This document shows positions 16,850 to 26,181 of a stretch of 64,000 bases of DNA, one piece after another. Source of the DNA: a bacterium. Its GTDB lineage: Bacteria; Eisenbacteria; RBG-16-71-46; CAIMUX01. Position 1 is the stretch's first letter, and each line of letters starts with the position of its first letter. The DNA lies in the NCBI GenBank assembly GCA_030431975.1, contig JAUIHP010000001.1, positions 186,001 to 250,000 on the forward strand. Reading direction: 5' to 3'. Position numbers and translations under genes: made by a program. The notes beneath the pieces were generated by a model that was not told where the DNA came from, searched no databases, and was given only the letters and a program-made list of their open reading frames with translations.

Positions 16850-17950
16850 ATGAAGATTCCCCGCTTCATGCTTATCACTCCTCCCGGTGTCGGACGCCGA
16901 ACAAAACCCATTCGGGAGCTGTTGCTTCACCCGGATCTTGCCTCCGTGCCGCCCGCATCGTGGATGTTGCAGTGGCGGGATCCGGACAGCCGGTCTGACA
17001 AAGAGTCGGCATCGCAGGCAGGCGCCGGCGTCTCCGTAGTCCCAGCGTCGCCTCCACATGCGGGCATCCCCGCTTCTGCCGGATCGCCGGCCAACATGGA
17101 CACCTGCGCTCTCCTGGAGTTGCGTTCCGAACTCGAAACTCGTGGCTGGAACGAGGGTCGCGGCCCTATCTGGCAGATCAACGCCGGTTTGCCCGGAGCC
17201 GTCGACACCGCTCAACGACTGAAGGCCGGACTCCACCTTCCCGAAAGCGCGCCGTTACCGATCGGCATCGACAAGGTCCACGGTCCGGTCGGCCGGTCGA
17301 CTCATAGCCTGGACGCCGCACGGGCAGCCGAACAGGAAGGCGTCGACTACCTCATCTTCGGCCCGATCTTCGCCACGCCTTCCAAGGCGGCCTACGGAAC
17401 GCCGCAGGGGCTGAAACAACTGCAGAAGGTCACCGCAGCCGTGAGCGTTCCTGTCCTCGCGGTCGGCGGAATCGACCTGAAGCGTGTCGCGAAATGCGTG
17501 GACGCCGGGGCCCACGGCGTTGCCGTGATTCGCGAAGTTTGGGACAGTCAGGAACCGAGTGAGATGCTTCTGCGACTCGTCGCGGCGGCCGACCCCGGGG
17601 CATTCTCCGCTCGCGGAACCAGCAGCGCCGCCGACGGAGACGCCGGATCGGGAGACGCTGTTCCCTCCGCGGATCCTGACGCGGTCGAACTCCCGATCGA
17701 GGACTTCATCGACCTGCACTACTTCCGGCCGAAAGAGATCCTGGATGTCGTCGATGCGTATCTCGAGGCCGCGCAGGAGGCGGGATTCACCGAAGTCCGG
17801 CTCATCCACGGTAAGGGAAAAGGGTTCCAGCGGGACCGGATCCAGACGATGCTCGACTCTCACGCCCGCGTCGATTCGTTCCGCGACGCGCCCGCCCATC
17901 GCGGACACTGGGGCGCGACAATCGTGACCTTGGTCAAGAGTTCTCGGTAA
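16850..17950 (+). CDS. TenI/ThiE-like domain fused to an Smr domain
   Basis: This 366-residue protein has two domains. Residues 1-240 form a ThiE/TenI barrel: LQWRDPD at the QxR site, VHGPVGRSTHS, YLIFGPIFATPSK and VLAVGGIDLKR. The Asn-Asp pair that binds magnesium in ThiE reads Ile-Asn-Ala here, so the domain looks more like the thiazole tautomerase TenI. That would suit its place after thiG. An Ala/Gly/Pro insertion occupies about residues 52-80, and an Ala/Asp/Ser linker lies near 240-280. Residues 283-366 form an Smr domain with IDLHYFRPKE and the HGKGKG loop. Smr domains act on nucleic acids, so the pairing is unexpected. ATG follows GGAGGGGTGACGG. Confidence 0.85.
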   Translation: MKIPRFMLITPPGVGRRTKPIRELLLHPDLASVPPASWMLQWRDPDSRSDKESASQAGAGVSVVPASPPHAGIPASAGSPANMDTCALLELRSELETRGWNEGRGPIWQINAGLPGAVDTAQRLKAGLHLPESAPLPIGIDKVHGPVGRSTHSLDAARAAEQEGVDYLIFGPIFATPSKAAYGTPQGLKQLQKVTAAVSVPVLAVGGIDLKRVAKCVDAGAHGVAVIREVWDSQEPSEMLLRLVAAADPGAFSARGTSSAADGDAGSGDAVPSADPDAVELPIEDFIDLHYFRPKEILDVVDAYLEAAQEAGFTEVRLIHGKGKGFQRDRIQTMLDSHARVDSFRDAPAHRGHWGATIVTLVKSSR

Positions 17951-18092
17951 GAATCCTCGGGACCGGTATACTCTCGGGTCAGCCCGGCTCTTGGATTCCA
18001 AGCGACGCGACGAACGGCTTGATAGCTGGTCGAAGCCGGGCTTCCCATATAGCTCTACGAAACATCCGCCAACGTTCGAGGTGAGTTGATCC

Positions 18093-20945
18093 ATGAAGTC
18101 AATGGACCAGACGCTCGACGAGATTCTTCCTCTCGTCTCCAAACCCAGCCGCTATCTCGGCAACGAGTTCCACGTCACGCGAAAGCAACCGGAACCCGGA
18201 ATGGTGCAGTGGTGCCTGGTCCTACCCGAGGTCTACGAAATCGGGATGAGTCACTGGGGTCTCAAAATCCTCTATGACGTTCTCAACCAGCGGAAGGATT
18301 CCCTGGCCGAGCGCGGCTACTCCCCGTGGTTCGACATGGAAGCGCAGCTTCGTCGCACGGGCCTGCCGCTTTATGCACTGGAGTCGAAACGTCCGCTCGG
18401 CGAATTCGACTTCGTCGGGTTTTCGCTGCAGTACGAACTGACCTACACGAACATCCTGCAGTGTCTGGATCTGTCGGGAATCCCGCTGCGTTCGCGAGAT
18501 CGTCGGGATGAGGATCCCCTCATCATCGCGGGTGGCCCCGTCGTCAGCAATCCGGAGCCGGTCTCCGACTTCATCGACATGTTCCTGATCGGTGACGGCG
18601 AGGAGATGATCCACCGGATCACGGATCTCTACAAAGAGACGCGCGACCTTTCCCGTTGGGAGAAGCTGCGCCGGTTCGCATCGCTTCCCGGGATCTACGT
18701 TCCGCAGATGTACGAGCAGAAGTACGACGACGAGGGGCGCCTCGTCGGAACCTTCCCTCTCTACGAAGACGTACCGAAACGAGTGCAGCGGCAGTTCATC
18801 ATCGATCTCGAGAACGCGCCGGTTCCGGAGAAGCCGATCGTCCCCGTTCAGGACATCGTCCAGAACCGGCTCTCCGTCGAAGTTCTTCGCGGATGCACCC
18901 AAGGCTGCCGCTTCTGTCAGGCGGGTTACCTCTATCGCCCGATCCGGGAACGCAGTGTCGAGAAGGTCCTGGACATCGCCGACAAGGCCATCCGCAACTC
19001 CGGTTGGGATGAAGTCGGACTGACGTCGCTTTCGACCGCCGACTACACCCAGCTCTCTCCTTTGGCCGATGTTCTCAACGAGCGTTTCGCCAGTGACCGG
19101 GTCGGCATGGCCCTGCCTTCGTTGCGCGCCGACTCGTTCGGCGTGGAAGTCGCGGACAAGGTCAAGGAAACGAAGAAGACCGGCTTTACCTTCGCACCCG
19201 AGGTCGGCAGCGAACGGCTGCGCCTTGCCGTCAACAAGCTGATTCGCGATCAGGAGTTCTTCGACGCAGCCGAGATCGCCTTCTCCCGTGGTTGGAGGCT
19301 GATCAAGATGTACTTCATGATCGGCCTCCCTACCGAAGAGTGGGAGGATGTCGACGGCATCATCAACTTCGTCAACAACATCAAGGCCATCGGGCAGAAG
19401 CACAGCCGACGAAACTCGGTCAACGCATCGATCGGCTCGTTCGTGCCGAAGAGCCACACTCCGTTTCAGTGGGATGCCTTCGAACCCGTCGGACTTCTGG
19501 AAGAGAAGATTCGTTACATCCGCCGCAAGTGCAACACGACGGCCAGCCGCATCAAGTGGCACGATGTGAAGACTTCACACCTGGAAGCAATCTTCTCGAA
19601 GGGCGATCGTCGTCTGGGCGCATCGATCGAGTGGGCCTACCGCCAGGGCGCCCGCTTCGACGGTTGGACCGAGCACTTCGACTACGACATGTGGATGCGC
19701 GCCTTCGAAGAGACAGGTGTCGACGTCGCCTACCACACCGGTCGCCGCGAGTACACGGATGCGCTCCCTTGGGACCACATCGACATTCGGGTCAGCAAGA
19801 AGTGGCTGCAACGCGAGCGCGTCAAGACGGACGAGGCCATTCTCGAAATCGGCAAGTCTCTCGTCACCGATTGTCGCCACGGGGACTGCACGGCCTGCGG
19901 AATTCCCGGGCTGCCGTTCGACACGCAGCTCACTCCAGCAATTGACGATGAGAAGCTCGAGCAGCTCAAGGCCAAGGCGCGGGCTTCCGCTCCGCGGGCC
20001 GAAGATCACGGAATGGTCTGGCCGATTCGGATCCGTTTCGAGAAGACCGGCCATGCCCGATTCATTTCTCATCTGGAGATGGGAACCGTTCTCGGGCGCG
20101 CCTTCCGCATGGCCCGCATCCCGGTCGCACATTCGCAAGGGCACAAGCCGCGACCCAAGCTCGGCTTTGGTCCCTCTCTGTCTGTTGGGATCGAAACGCG
20201 GGACGAGTACTTCGACGTCGATCTACTTCGCCCGTGGACGCCGGTCTTCATCGACGAGTTGAATGCGGTCCTTCCGGAAGGCATCCGCGTCCTTGGGGGG
20301 AAACCGATCCGACTGATGCCCGGCACCAAGCGACAGAGCCTCGCTTCCCTTGCCCGTCTCGCCCGCTACGAAGTGGATCTCAGCCGCTTGGCTCCAGAGC
20401 AGACCTCGCGGATGGAGTCCGTCGTTCGTGAGTTCTACGACACGGAGTCCTGCGTCGTGGAGCGTGCGCACTGGAATCCCCAGTCGTCACGGGAGGCCAC
20501 GGATTGGGAGAGCCCGTTTGATCCGCTGGCAGCCGCTCCCGCACGCTCGGACCGCGAACCGAAGCCAGGCTCCAACGGTCAAGCCTCTGATGCCGTCAAC
20601 TCGGGATCCGCGCCGGTCAATGGGCACGAGAAGGACAACGGCCGTGGTTCGCATGGTCGTGGCAGCTCGAAGAAGCCGAAGACGGTCGACCTTCACCTGG
20701 CTTTGAGAAACATGACCATCGAGACCGGAAAGCTTCAGCTGGAGCTGTACCTGGCTCGCGACGACGGTCAGGTCTGCAATCCCAAGGTCATCCTCGAGCG
20801 ACTGTTTCGGATGAGTCCGGAAGAGCAGGCGAAGGTTCGAATCTGTCGGACTGCGGTCCTTCGGGAGAATGGGCGCGCGATCGAGGCCGAAGATGCGCTG
20901 GCTGAGGATCGGGTGGAGATCCCGGAGCCCGTGCGGTTGAGATAG
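18093..20945 (+). CDS. B12-binding radical SAM protein fused to DUF2344 domain
   Basis: The 950-residue protein matches the large radical SAM family with an N-terminal cobalamin-binding-like domain (about 30-230). Its radical SAM core has the cluster cysteines Cys268, Cys272 and Cys275 (RGCTQGCRFCQAG). A C-terminal DUF2344 domain begins near residue 645 (MVWPIRIRFEKTGHARFISHLE). A Cys-rich stretch, DCRHGDCTACGIPG, joins the two parts. A Ser/Gly/Asn-rich insertion lies near residues 810-865. Such proteins often sit by ribosomal L21/L27 or RNase G genes, but those are absent here. Their substrate is not settled; RNA modification has been suspected. ATG 18093 follows GAGGTGAG. Confidence 0.88.
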   Translation: MKSMDQTLDEILPLVSKPSRYLGNEFHVTRKQPEPGMVQWCLVLPEVYEIGMSHWGLKILYDVLNQRKDSLAERGYSPWFDMEAQLRRTGLPLYALESKRPLGEFDFVGFSLQYELTYTNILQCLDLSGIPLRSRDRRDEDPLIIAGGPVVSNPEPVSDFIDMFLIGDGEEMIHRITDLYKETRDLSRWEKLRRFASLPGIYVPQMYEQKYDDEGRLVGTFPLYEDVPKRVQRQFIIDLENAPVPEKPIVPVQDIVQNRLSVEVLRGCTQGCRFCQAGYLYRPIRERSVEKVLDIADKAIRNSGWDEVGLTSLSTADYTQLSPLADVLNERFASDRVGMALPSLRADSFGVEVADKVKETKKTGFTFAPEVGSERLRLAVNKLIRDQEFFDAAEIAFSRGWRLIKMYFMIGLPTEEWEDVDGIINFVNNIKAIGQKHSRRNSVNASIGSFVPKSHTPFQWDAFEPVGLLEEKIRYIRRKCNTTASRIKWHDVKTSHLEAIFSKGDRRLGASIEWAYRQGARFDGWTEHFDYDMWMRAFEETGVDVAYHTGRREYTDALPWDHIDIRVSKKWLQRERVKTDEAILEIGKSLVTDCRHGDCTACGIPGLPFDTQLTPAIDDEKLEQLKAKARASAPRAEDHGMVWPIRIRFEKTGHARFISHLEMGTVLGRAFRMARIPVAHSQGHKPRPKLGFGPSLSVGIETRDEYFDVDLLRPWTPVFIDELNAVLPEGIRVLGGKPIRLMPGTKRQSLASLARLARYEVDLSRLAPEQTSRMESVVREFYDTESCVVERAHWNPQSSREATDWESPFDPLAAAPARSDREPKPGSNGQASDAVNSGSAPVNGHEKDNGRGSHGRGSSKKPKTVDLHLALRNMTIETGKLQLELYLARDDGQVCNPKVILERLFRMSPEEQAKVRICRTAVLRENGRAIEAEDALAEDRVEIPEPVRLR

Positions 20946-20960
20946 CGGAGTACGCGTCCG

Positions 20961-22190
20961 TCAGGCGACCGGCTTCCTCGGATCCCGGAACGTGCTTCGC
21001 AACGCCAGAAACGGCAGACAGACGACCAGAAAGACCACCACATAGAGAACGCCCGCCGACTGCAACGCCACGTCGTGCCCCCAGCGGTCGATGGTCCAAC
21101 CGAAAAGTGGGCCGAGCAAAGCGAACCCGGCCCGCACGCCGAGCGTCGAGACGGAGTTGGCCGTCGCCCGATAATCCGTCGGCACGCGTGTATTCAACGC
21201 GTCCTTGAGCACGACTTGAGTCAGTCCGCGTGCGACTTGAAAGCACAGGCCAAAGAAAATCCCGACGACGGCGCCACCCCAGGCCATTCCGAAGTATCCG
21301 ATCACGGGCAGCAACCCGATGATGACGACCACGGGAGCCGACCCGATTCGATCCTCCACGGAGTGAGCGATCCGACCGACCAACGCCACCGTCAGGTTGT
21401 ATCCCGCCCAAAGCCAACCGAACCAGGCCAGGGGTACTCCCTGCGACTGCCACAGGTCCTGGAACGCCCACACCGCCAGCAACGTCGCGAGCCCATAGAA
21501 GACGAGGTTGAGCAGAATGGCCCGGACAAGTTGCGATCGCCGAAAGAGCAGGCTCCAGACTTCTCCCAACTGATCCAGGTGACTCTTCCCCTGGTTTTGT
21601 CTTTGACGCGGCGGCTCCTCCAAAGACAGCGCAAGGAAGAACGGCACCCACGCGGTGATCGCGTTGACGGCCGCAGGTAGTTGCAACGAAACCAGCACGA
21701 GGAGCCCTCCGGCGATGGAAGCTGTCGTCTCTCCGAGCTGCGCATAAAACAACCTGCGACCTAGGGAGGAGATCCCACTTCGCTCCCCTCTTTCTTCCGG
21801 AAGTTCCCGCCGCAACGCTTCGTCGGTGTCGTAGATGAGAGCAACGTCCGCACCGGAATAGAGGCTCGCGCCGATCGCGGCAAGTGTCTCGAAAATGACG
21901 AAGTCAGCGAACGAGTCGGCAACGGCAAACCAGGTAAACGCTGCTCCCGCGCTGAGGCCGGAAAGCATGAGCGTCGACTTACGACCGATGTGATCGGAAA
22001 CGTAACCGGACGGTACCTCGAACAACACGATCAGCGTGGCAAAGACGGTCTGGAGGATATAGACCTGCCGCATGTCGAGCCCGTGCCAACGGAAGTAGGG
22101 CACGGCCACCGGCATGATGACGAGGAACATCCAGAAGAAGTTGATCCACTGGACCTTCCGGAAGTTGGATTGCAGTCGTTCACGATCCAT
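20961..22190 (-). CDS. Major facilitator superfamily transporter
   Basis: The 409-residue membrane protein has about twelve hydrophobic segments. Motif A between TM2 and TM3 reads VPSGYVSDHIGRKSTLMLSG. A YDTDEALRRELPEERGERSG cytoplasmic loop and a DALNTRVPTDYRATANS loop are typical of small drug/metabolite permeases of this superfamily. The substrate cannot be told from sequence alone. The gene converges on the radical SAM gene with only 15 bp between stops, and is divergent from the CHRD gene. Confidence 0.88.
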   Translation of the reverse strand: MDRERLQSNFRKVQWINFFWMFLVIMPVAVPYFRWHGLDMRQVYILQTVFATLIVLFEVPSGYVSDHIGRKSTLMLSGLSAGAAFTWFAVADSFADFVIFETLAAIGASLYSGADVALIYDTDEALRRELPEERGERSGISSLGRRLFYAQLGETTASIAGGLLVLVSLQLPAAVNAITAWVPFFLALSLEEPPRQRQNQGKSHLDQLGEVWSLLFRRSQLVRAILLNLVFYGLATLLAVWAFQDLWQSQGVPLAWFGWLWAGYNLTVALVGRIAHSVEDRIGSAPVVVIIGLLPVIGYFGMAWGGAVVGIFFGLCFQVARGLTQVVLKDALNTRVPTDYRATANSVSTLGVRAGFALLGPLFGWTIDRWGHDVALQSAGVLYVVVFLVVCLPFLALRSTFRDPRKPVA

Positions 22191-22367
22191 GGGCTTCCGC
22201 GAAGTCTAACCCGGAACCCCAATTCCTGCCGGTATCGGCTCAAAGGACCGGCCACGGACGAATCTGAACGCCTGAGCATCGTCGAAACACGTATCAGCAT
22301 TGAACGGCCGGCGACTTCTGAGCGAGGGGACAATTACTCGCAACTCGTTCTCCAGGAGGAACCACAT

Positions 22368-24917
22368 ATGCGTTGGGGGTTCGTCGTACTTGCGTGCGCG
22401 CTCATCATCTCTTCCCTGCCGACCACCGCGGCCGCTCAGGCTCACCTCAAGGCCCATCTCGGCGGCGTCCAGGAAAACCCGCCGGTGGCCGGTGACGGAA
22501 GCGGCACGGCTTCCTTTACTCTGATTGACAACACGATCTACTACACGCTGACCGTCGAGGGACTTTCCGGACCGGTGACGGCGGCTCACCTTCATCGAGG
22601 GCAGCGAGGCGTCAACGGCCCGGTCGTTTTCGACCTGGGTGGTGACTTCAACTTCCACGCTCCGAACACCGCGACCGGCGAGATCGCCGGGCTGACCTCA
22701 GCCGATGTCGCCGATCTCCTCAGCGGTTCGCTCTACCTCAACGTTCACACTTCGGCGAACCCCGGCGGTGAAATCCGGGGGCAGGTCGATCTCGCCTCAG
22801 GAGCGCACCTCGTCGCCGACTTGGACGGGAATCAGGAGAATCCTCCGACCGGGGCTGCGGGGACAGGAACCGGCGCCTTCATCCTTACGGAGGAAGCCCT
22901 CTTCTACGATGTCACGGTGACCGGCCTTACCGGCGGGATCACGGCCTCTCATTTTCACTCCGGCGCGCTCGGCCTGAATGGAGGAGTCGTCCGCGATATC
23001 GGTGGCTCTTTCGCAGGAAACCGCGCCGTCGGCGTTTGGAATCGCGGATCGAGCGCCCCTGACCTGACTCCAGCTCTGGTTCGGGACCTGCTGACCGGCG
23101 AACTCTATCTCAACATCCACACTGCGGCGAATCCGGGCGGCGAAATCCGCGGCCAGCTGCAGCTCGCATCCGGCTTCGGCTTCCGGGCCAACTTCGACGG
23201 CGACCAGCGGGTTCCGCCACTCGATACAGACGCAGAAGGAACCGCGGCGTTGACCCTGACGCCGAACGGGCTCACCTATGACATCACGGTCGAAGGACTG
23301 ACCGGGCCGATCATCGACGCTCACTTTCACCTTGCCGCGGCCGGAAGCAACGGTCCCGTGGTGCGGGGAATCATGGCTGACTTCGTCGGCAACACCGCAC
23401 GGGGAGTCTGGTCGCCGACCGATTCGCAGGCGCTGACGCCACAGATGATCTGCGACCTGCTGGAGGGCAACCTCTACATTAACGTTCACACGACGGCCAA
23501 CCCGGGCGGCGAGATCCGTGGCCAGGTTCTGCTGAACTCGGCAACGTCGTTCACGGCGCGTTTTTCGAGCGAGCAGGAGAATCCTCCGACCGGTGAAGCC
23601 GGGACCGGAACGGGCACCTTCCGTTTGACCGGAGCCGGACTCGAATACGACATCAGCATCGATGGACTGACCGGCGCCATCACAGCCGCGCACATCCATG
23701 ACGGTACGGTCGGCGTCAACGGCGGCGTCGTCTTCAACCTCGGCGGCTCCTTCACCGGCAATCACGCCCACGGCACATGGGCCGCTCCGAGCGGTGCTCA
23801 GATCAAGGAACTCCTCGCCGGCAACTACTACGTCAACATCCACACCGGCGCGCACCCGGGTGGCGAGTTGCGGGGACAGGTTCTTCTCAGCTCAGGATGC
23901 GGCGTTGTCTTCCCGCTCAACTCCGAACAGGAAGAGCCGCCGGTCATGACTCCGGCCGACGGCACCGGCGCGGCCACCCTGACGCGGGACGGTCTTGTCG
24001 TCAACTTCACGGTCGACAACCTGTCGTCCGCGTTCCTGGCCACCCACATCCACGGCGCTCCGACGGGAACGAACGGTGGAGTCCTTTACAACATGACGGG
24101 CGCATACGCGGGCGGTCACGCCGAGGACGTGTTTGCGCCGGCCGACGGACTCACCCCGGCAGCCTTCGACGATGTCCTGCTCGGAAACACCTACGTCAAC
24201 GTCCACACGGGATCTTTCCCATCGGGCGAACTTCGCGGACAGCTCATCTTCTCCGAAGGGTTCTTCGCGGACGCCCTGCTCAATGGAGGCGCGGAAGTTC
24301 CACCCTTCGGCTCTTTGGCGTTGGGAACCGGTGCATTCCAGCTGAGCGACGGGTTCATGGCCTACGACGTTTCCTACGACGGCCTGGAAGGTCCGTTCCT
24401 CGCGTCCCACTTCCATCAGGCGCCGGTCGGATCAAATGGACCGGTCCGGCATGACATCTCCGGTAGTTTCGTAGCCGGTACCGGCCGCGGAATCTGGAGG
24501 GAGGATGACGCCCAACCGTTGACCACGGATGACTTCTGCTCCTTCATCCGTCGGGACATGTACGTCAACATCCACTCGAACGCGTCCCCTGCGGGAGAGA
24601 TTCGGGGAGACCTCGACGAGATGACGCCTGCCAGCACGCCCGACGCGCCTGCTGTTCCGCAGTTCGTCGTGAAGGCGACTCCCAATCCGGCGCTCGACCG
24701 GACAACGGTGTCCTTCCAGCTCGAGCGCGACGGAGAGGTCTCGGCTTCACTGTTTGCGCCCGACGGTTCCCTAGTTCGTCCCGTCTTGCAGGAAGCCAGG
24801 ACGGCTGGAAGGCTGGACATCACGGTCGACCTGGGCGGCCTTCCGGTCGGGATGTACTTCCTGCGGGTTGAGCAGGAAGGACGAAGCGGAGTGGCCAAGC
24901 TGCTGCGCATCGAGTAG
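22368..24917 (+). CDS. Secreted protein with six CHRD domains and a FlgD/Por-type C-terminus
   Basis: The 849-residue protein starts at ATG 22368 behind AGGAGGAACC, with a clean signal peptide (cleavage near TTAAAQA). Six tandem CHRD domains of about 115-120 residues follow. Each has a GxQExPP-like start, a T-x-x-G-L-x-G core, an A-x-H-x-H motif and N-(V/I)-H-T-x-x-x-P-x-G-E-(I/L)-R-G at the end. The last 85 residues (TPNPALDRTTVSFQL to the end) form a FlgD/Por-type sorting-like domain. CHRD domains occur in extracellular and biomineral-associated proteins of unclear role. A 126-codon upstream extension of the frame has no signal peptide and antisense-overlaps the MFS gene, so I reject it. 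Confidence 0.9.
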   Translation: MRWGFVVLACALIISSLPTTAAAQAHLKAHLGGVQENPPVAGDGSGTASFTLIDNTIYYTLTVEGLSGPVTAAHLHRGQRGVNGPVVFDLGGDFNFHAPNTATGEIAGLTSADVADLLSGSLYLNVHTSANPGGEIRGQVDLASGAHLVADLDGNQENPPTGAAGTGTGAFILTEEALFYDVTVTGLTGGITASHFHSGALGLNGGVVRDIGGSFAGNRAVGVWNRGSSAPDLTPALVRDLLTGELYLNIHTAANPGGEIRGQLQLASGFGFRANFDGDQRVPPLDTDAEGTAALTLTPNGLTYDITVEGLTGPIIDAHFHLAAAGSNGPVVRGIMADFVGNTARGVWSPTDSQALTPQMICDLLEGNLYINVHTTANPGGEIRGQVLLNSATSFTARFSSEQENPPTGEAGTGTGTFRLTGAGLEYDISIDGLTGAITAAHIHDGTVGVNGGVVFNLGGSFTGNHAHGTWAAPSGAQIKELLAGNYYVNIHTGAHPGGELRGQVLLSSGCGVVFPLNSEQEEPPVMTPADGTGAATLTRDGLVVNFTVDNLSSAFLATHIHGAPTGTNGGVLYNMTGAYAGGHAEDVFAPADGLTPAAFDDVLLGNTYVNVHTGSFPSGELRGQLIFSEGFFADALLNGGAEVPPFGSLALGTGAFQLSDGFMAYDVSYDGLEGPFLASHFHQAPVGSNGPVRHDISGSFVAGTGRGIWREDDAQPLTTDDFCSFIRRDMYVNIHSNASPAGEIRGDLDEMTPASTPDAPAVPQFVVKATPNPALDRTTVSFQLERDGEVSASLFAPDGSLVRPVLQEARTAGRLDITVDLGGLPVGMYFLRVEQEGRSGVAKLLRIE

Positions 24918-25050
24918 ATCGAGAAAGATGTATCAAAGGAAGCTCCTGGGATGACTGTTCATCAAGCGTCACGCAAGCAACGGCATTGGTTCGTGACCAC
25001 CTAGACCTCCCGGTAGCGCAGCGGACCGTTCTTACCCCGGAGCGGTCCAC

Positions 25051-25081
25051 AAAGGCCGAAAGCTTCACGCTTTCGGCCTTT
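25051..25081 (+). terminator. Strong hairpin terminator after the CHRD gene
   Basis: A perfect 13-bp stem pairs 25051-25063 with 25069-25081 around a 5-nt TTCAC loop. The stem ends in AAA/TTT, so it could act in both directions. A smaller GGACCG/CGGTCC hairpin lies just before it at 25023-25048. Confidence 0.8.
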
Positions 25082-25220
25082 GCGTTTGCCACGATTCCGA
25101 CACTCCTTCTCGGCTGAGACCGCCTTCCTCGCGTCATCTCGAGAACACGAGGCTAGATCATCATTCGGCCCGACGAACGCGCCGCTTCCCGGATGCCCAA
25201 AACCCGATACCCGCACGTCC

Positions 25221-25290
25221 GGCGAAACGGCGCGCCAAGCGCGCGCCGTTTCGCCCTCCGGAGGAACGCGCCGCAACGCGGCGCCGTTCC
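25221..25290. repeat. Two GC-rich hairpins in the CHRD / PEP-CTERM gap
   Basis: A perfect 15-bp inverted repeat pairs 25221-25235 with 25241-25255 around a 5-nt loop. A second, one-bulge hairpin pairs 25263-25274 with 25278-25290. Neither is followed by a T-run on the plus strand. The rest of this roughly 500-bp gap shows no gene. Confidence 0.65.
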
Positions 25291-25302
25291 GCACCAAAAC
25301 AG

Positions 25303-25327
25303 AAAAAAGACGACCGGTCGGCCGTCT
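25303..25327 (-). terminator. Terminator for the PEP-CTERM gene
   Basis: On the minus strand a GC-rich 8-bp stem with one mismatch (about 25309-25326) is followed by a run of six T. It lies about 90 bp beyond the stop of the PEP-CTERM gene, as expected for an intrinsic terminator. Confidence 0.6.
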
Positions 25328-25413
25328 CTCCTCTGCATCCCGTCTTGTCTTGGACGGATGACTTTGCCGGAGCCATGCGGGGAGCTCCGGGCGTTGCCTT
25401 TTGGGCGTATAGC

Positions 25414-26181
25414 TTAGGCTTCGAGAGCCTCTCCGTTGTTCTGACGACGACGACGGACGATACCGGCCAAACCGAGACCGCCACCGAGCAGCAGCATCGT
25501 GGCCGGCTCCGGTACCGGGTCGGCGACGGCGCGCATCTCGAGCTCGTCATTTCCACAACCCATGGTCCAGTGCATGTCGTAGGTCGAGGAGCCACCGTTC
25601 ATGTCGCCGAGATCGATGATGGCCTCGATGGCGTAGCGACCTTGCCAGGAGGCGTAGCTGAACTGCGTCGATGCGCTGTTGTTCCAGCTCGTAACCCGAA
25701 GCGGATCACTGACGCCGTTCCAAGCCTGGCCCCCGCCGATCGCAGGGTTCTCCCAGTTGAGGTTGCCGCTACGAAGCGCGCCGTTGCCGTCGACATCGAC
25801 CGCGTACTCGTAGTTTCCGTCAGAGTTGAGGTCGAGGCCGATGTCACCGGCATGAAAGTAGTCGTTACCGGAAGCCCGTCCACTCAGCGGGAAACCGGTA
25901 ACGACGGCAACGTAAAGGTACTGTCCGTCGATGGCCATGTAGGCCGCTTCCGCATCGTAGGCGTCTCCGCCGTAGCCCGGGTCGAGCCAACCGCTCTGGT
26001 TGTCCCCGACCTTCCAGTCTTCGACGACGTAGTTGATGTTGTTCGGCGCGAAGCTGTTCGGGGCCCAGTTGTCGTAGCTCACCCCGAACGTGTCGAGGAA
26101 GAGCGAGGCCTCGGCTCCGGGGGCCGATGCGAGGAGGAAAGCGGCGGCTGCGGCGCCACCGAGCAAGATCGTTTTCTTCAT
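25414..26181 (-). CDS. Secreted PEP-CTERM protein
   Basis: The 255-residue protein starts with MKKTILLGG and a signal peptide ending near APGAEA. A central domain rich in Asn, Gly, Tyr and Trp, with short acidic runs (DIGLDLNSDGNYEY), looks like a beta-sandwich. The C-terminus is a textbook PEP-CTERM tag: VPEPATML, a hydrophobic helix and RRRR. In other bacteria these tags direct export and processing by exosortase during biofilm or exopolysaccharide assembly; no exosortase is in this window. The hydrophilic part has no function I recognise. Confidence 0.88.
   Translation of the reverse strand: MKKTILLGGAAAAAFLLASAPGAEASLFLDTFGVSYDNWAPNSFAPNNINYVVEDWKVGDNQSGWLDPGYGGDAYDAEAAYMAIDGQYLYVAVVTGFPLSGRASGNDYFHAGDIGLDLNSDGNYEYAVDVDGNGALRSGNLNWENPAIGGGQAWNGVSDPLRVTSWNNSASTQFSYASWQGRYAIEAIIDLGDMNGGSSTYDMHWTMGCGNDELEMRAVADPVPEPATMLLLGGGLGLAGIVRRRRQNNGEALEA

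Noticed and set aside
21990-22367. Upstream extension of the CHRD gene
   Set aside because: It overlaps the MFS gene on the other strand, and the ATG at 22368 has an AGGAGG site and a signal peptide.
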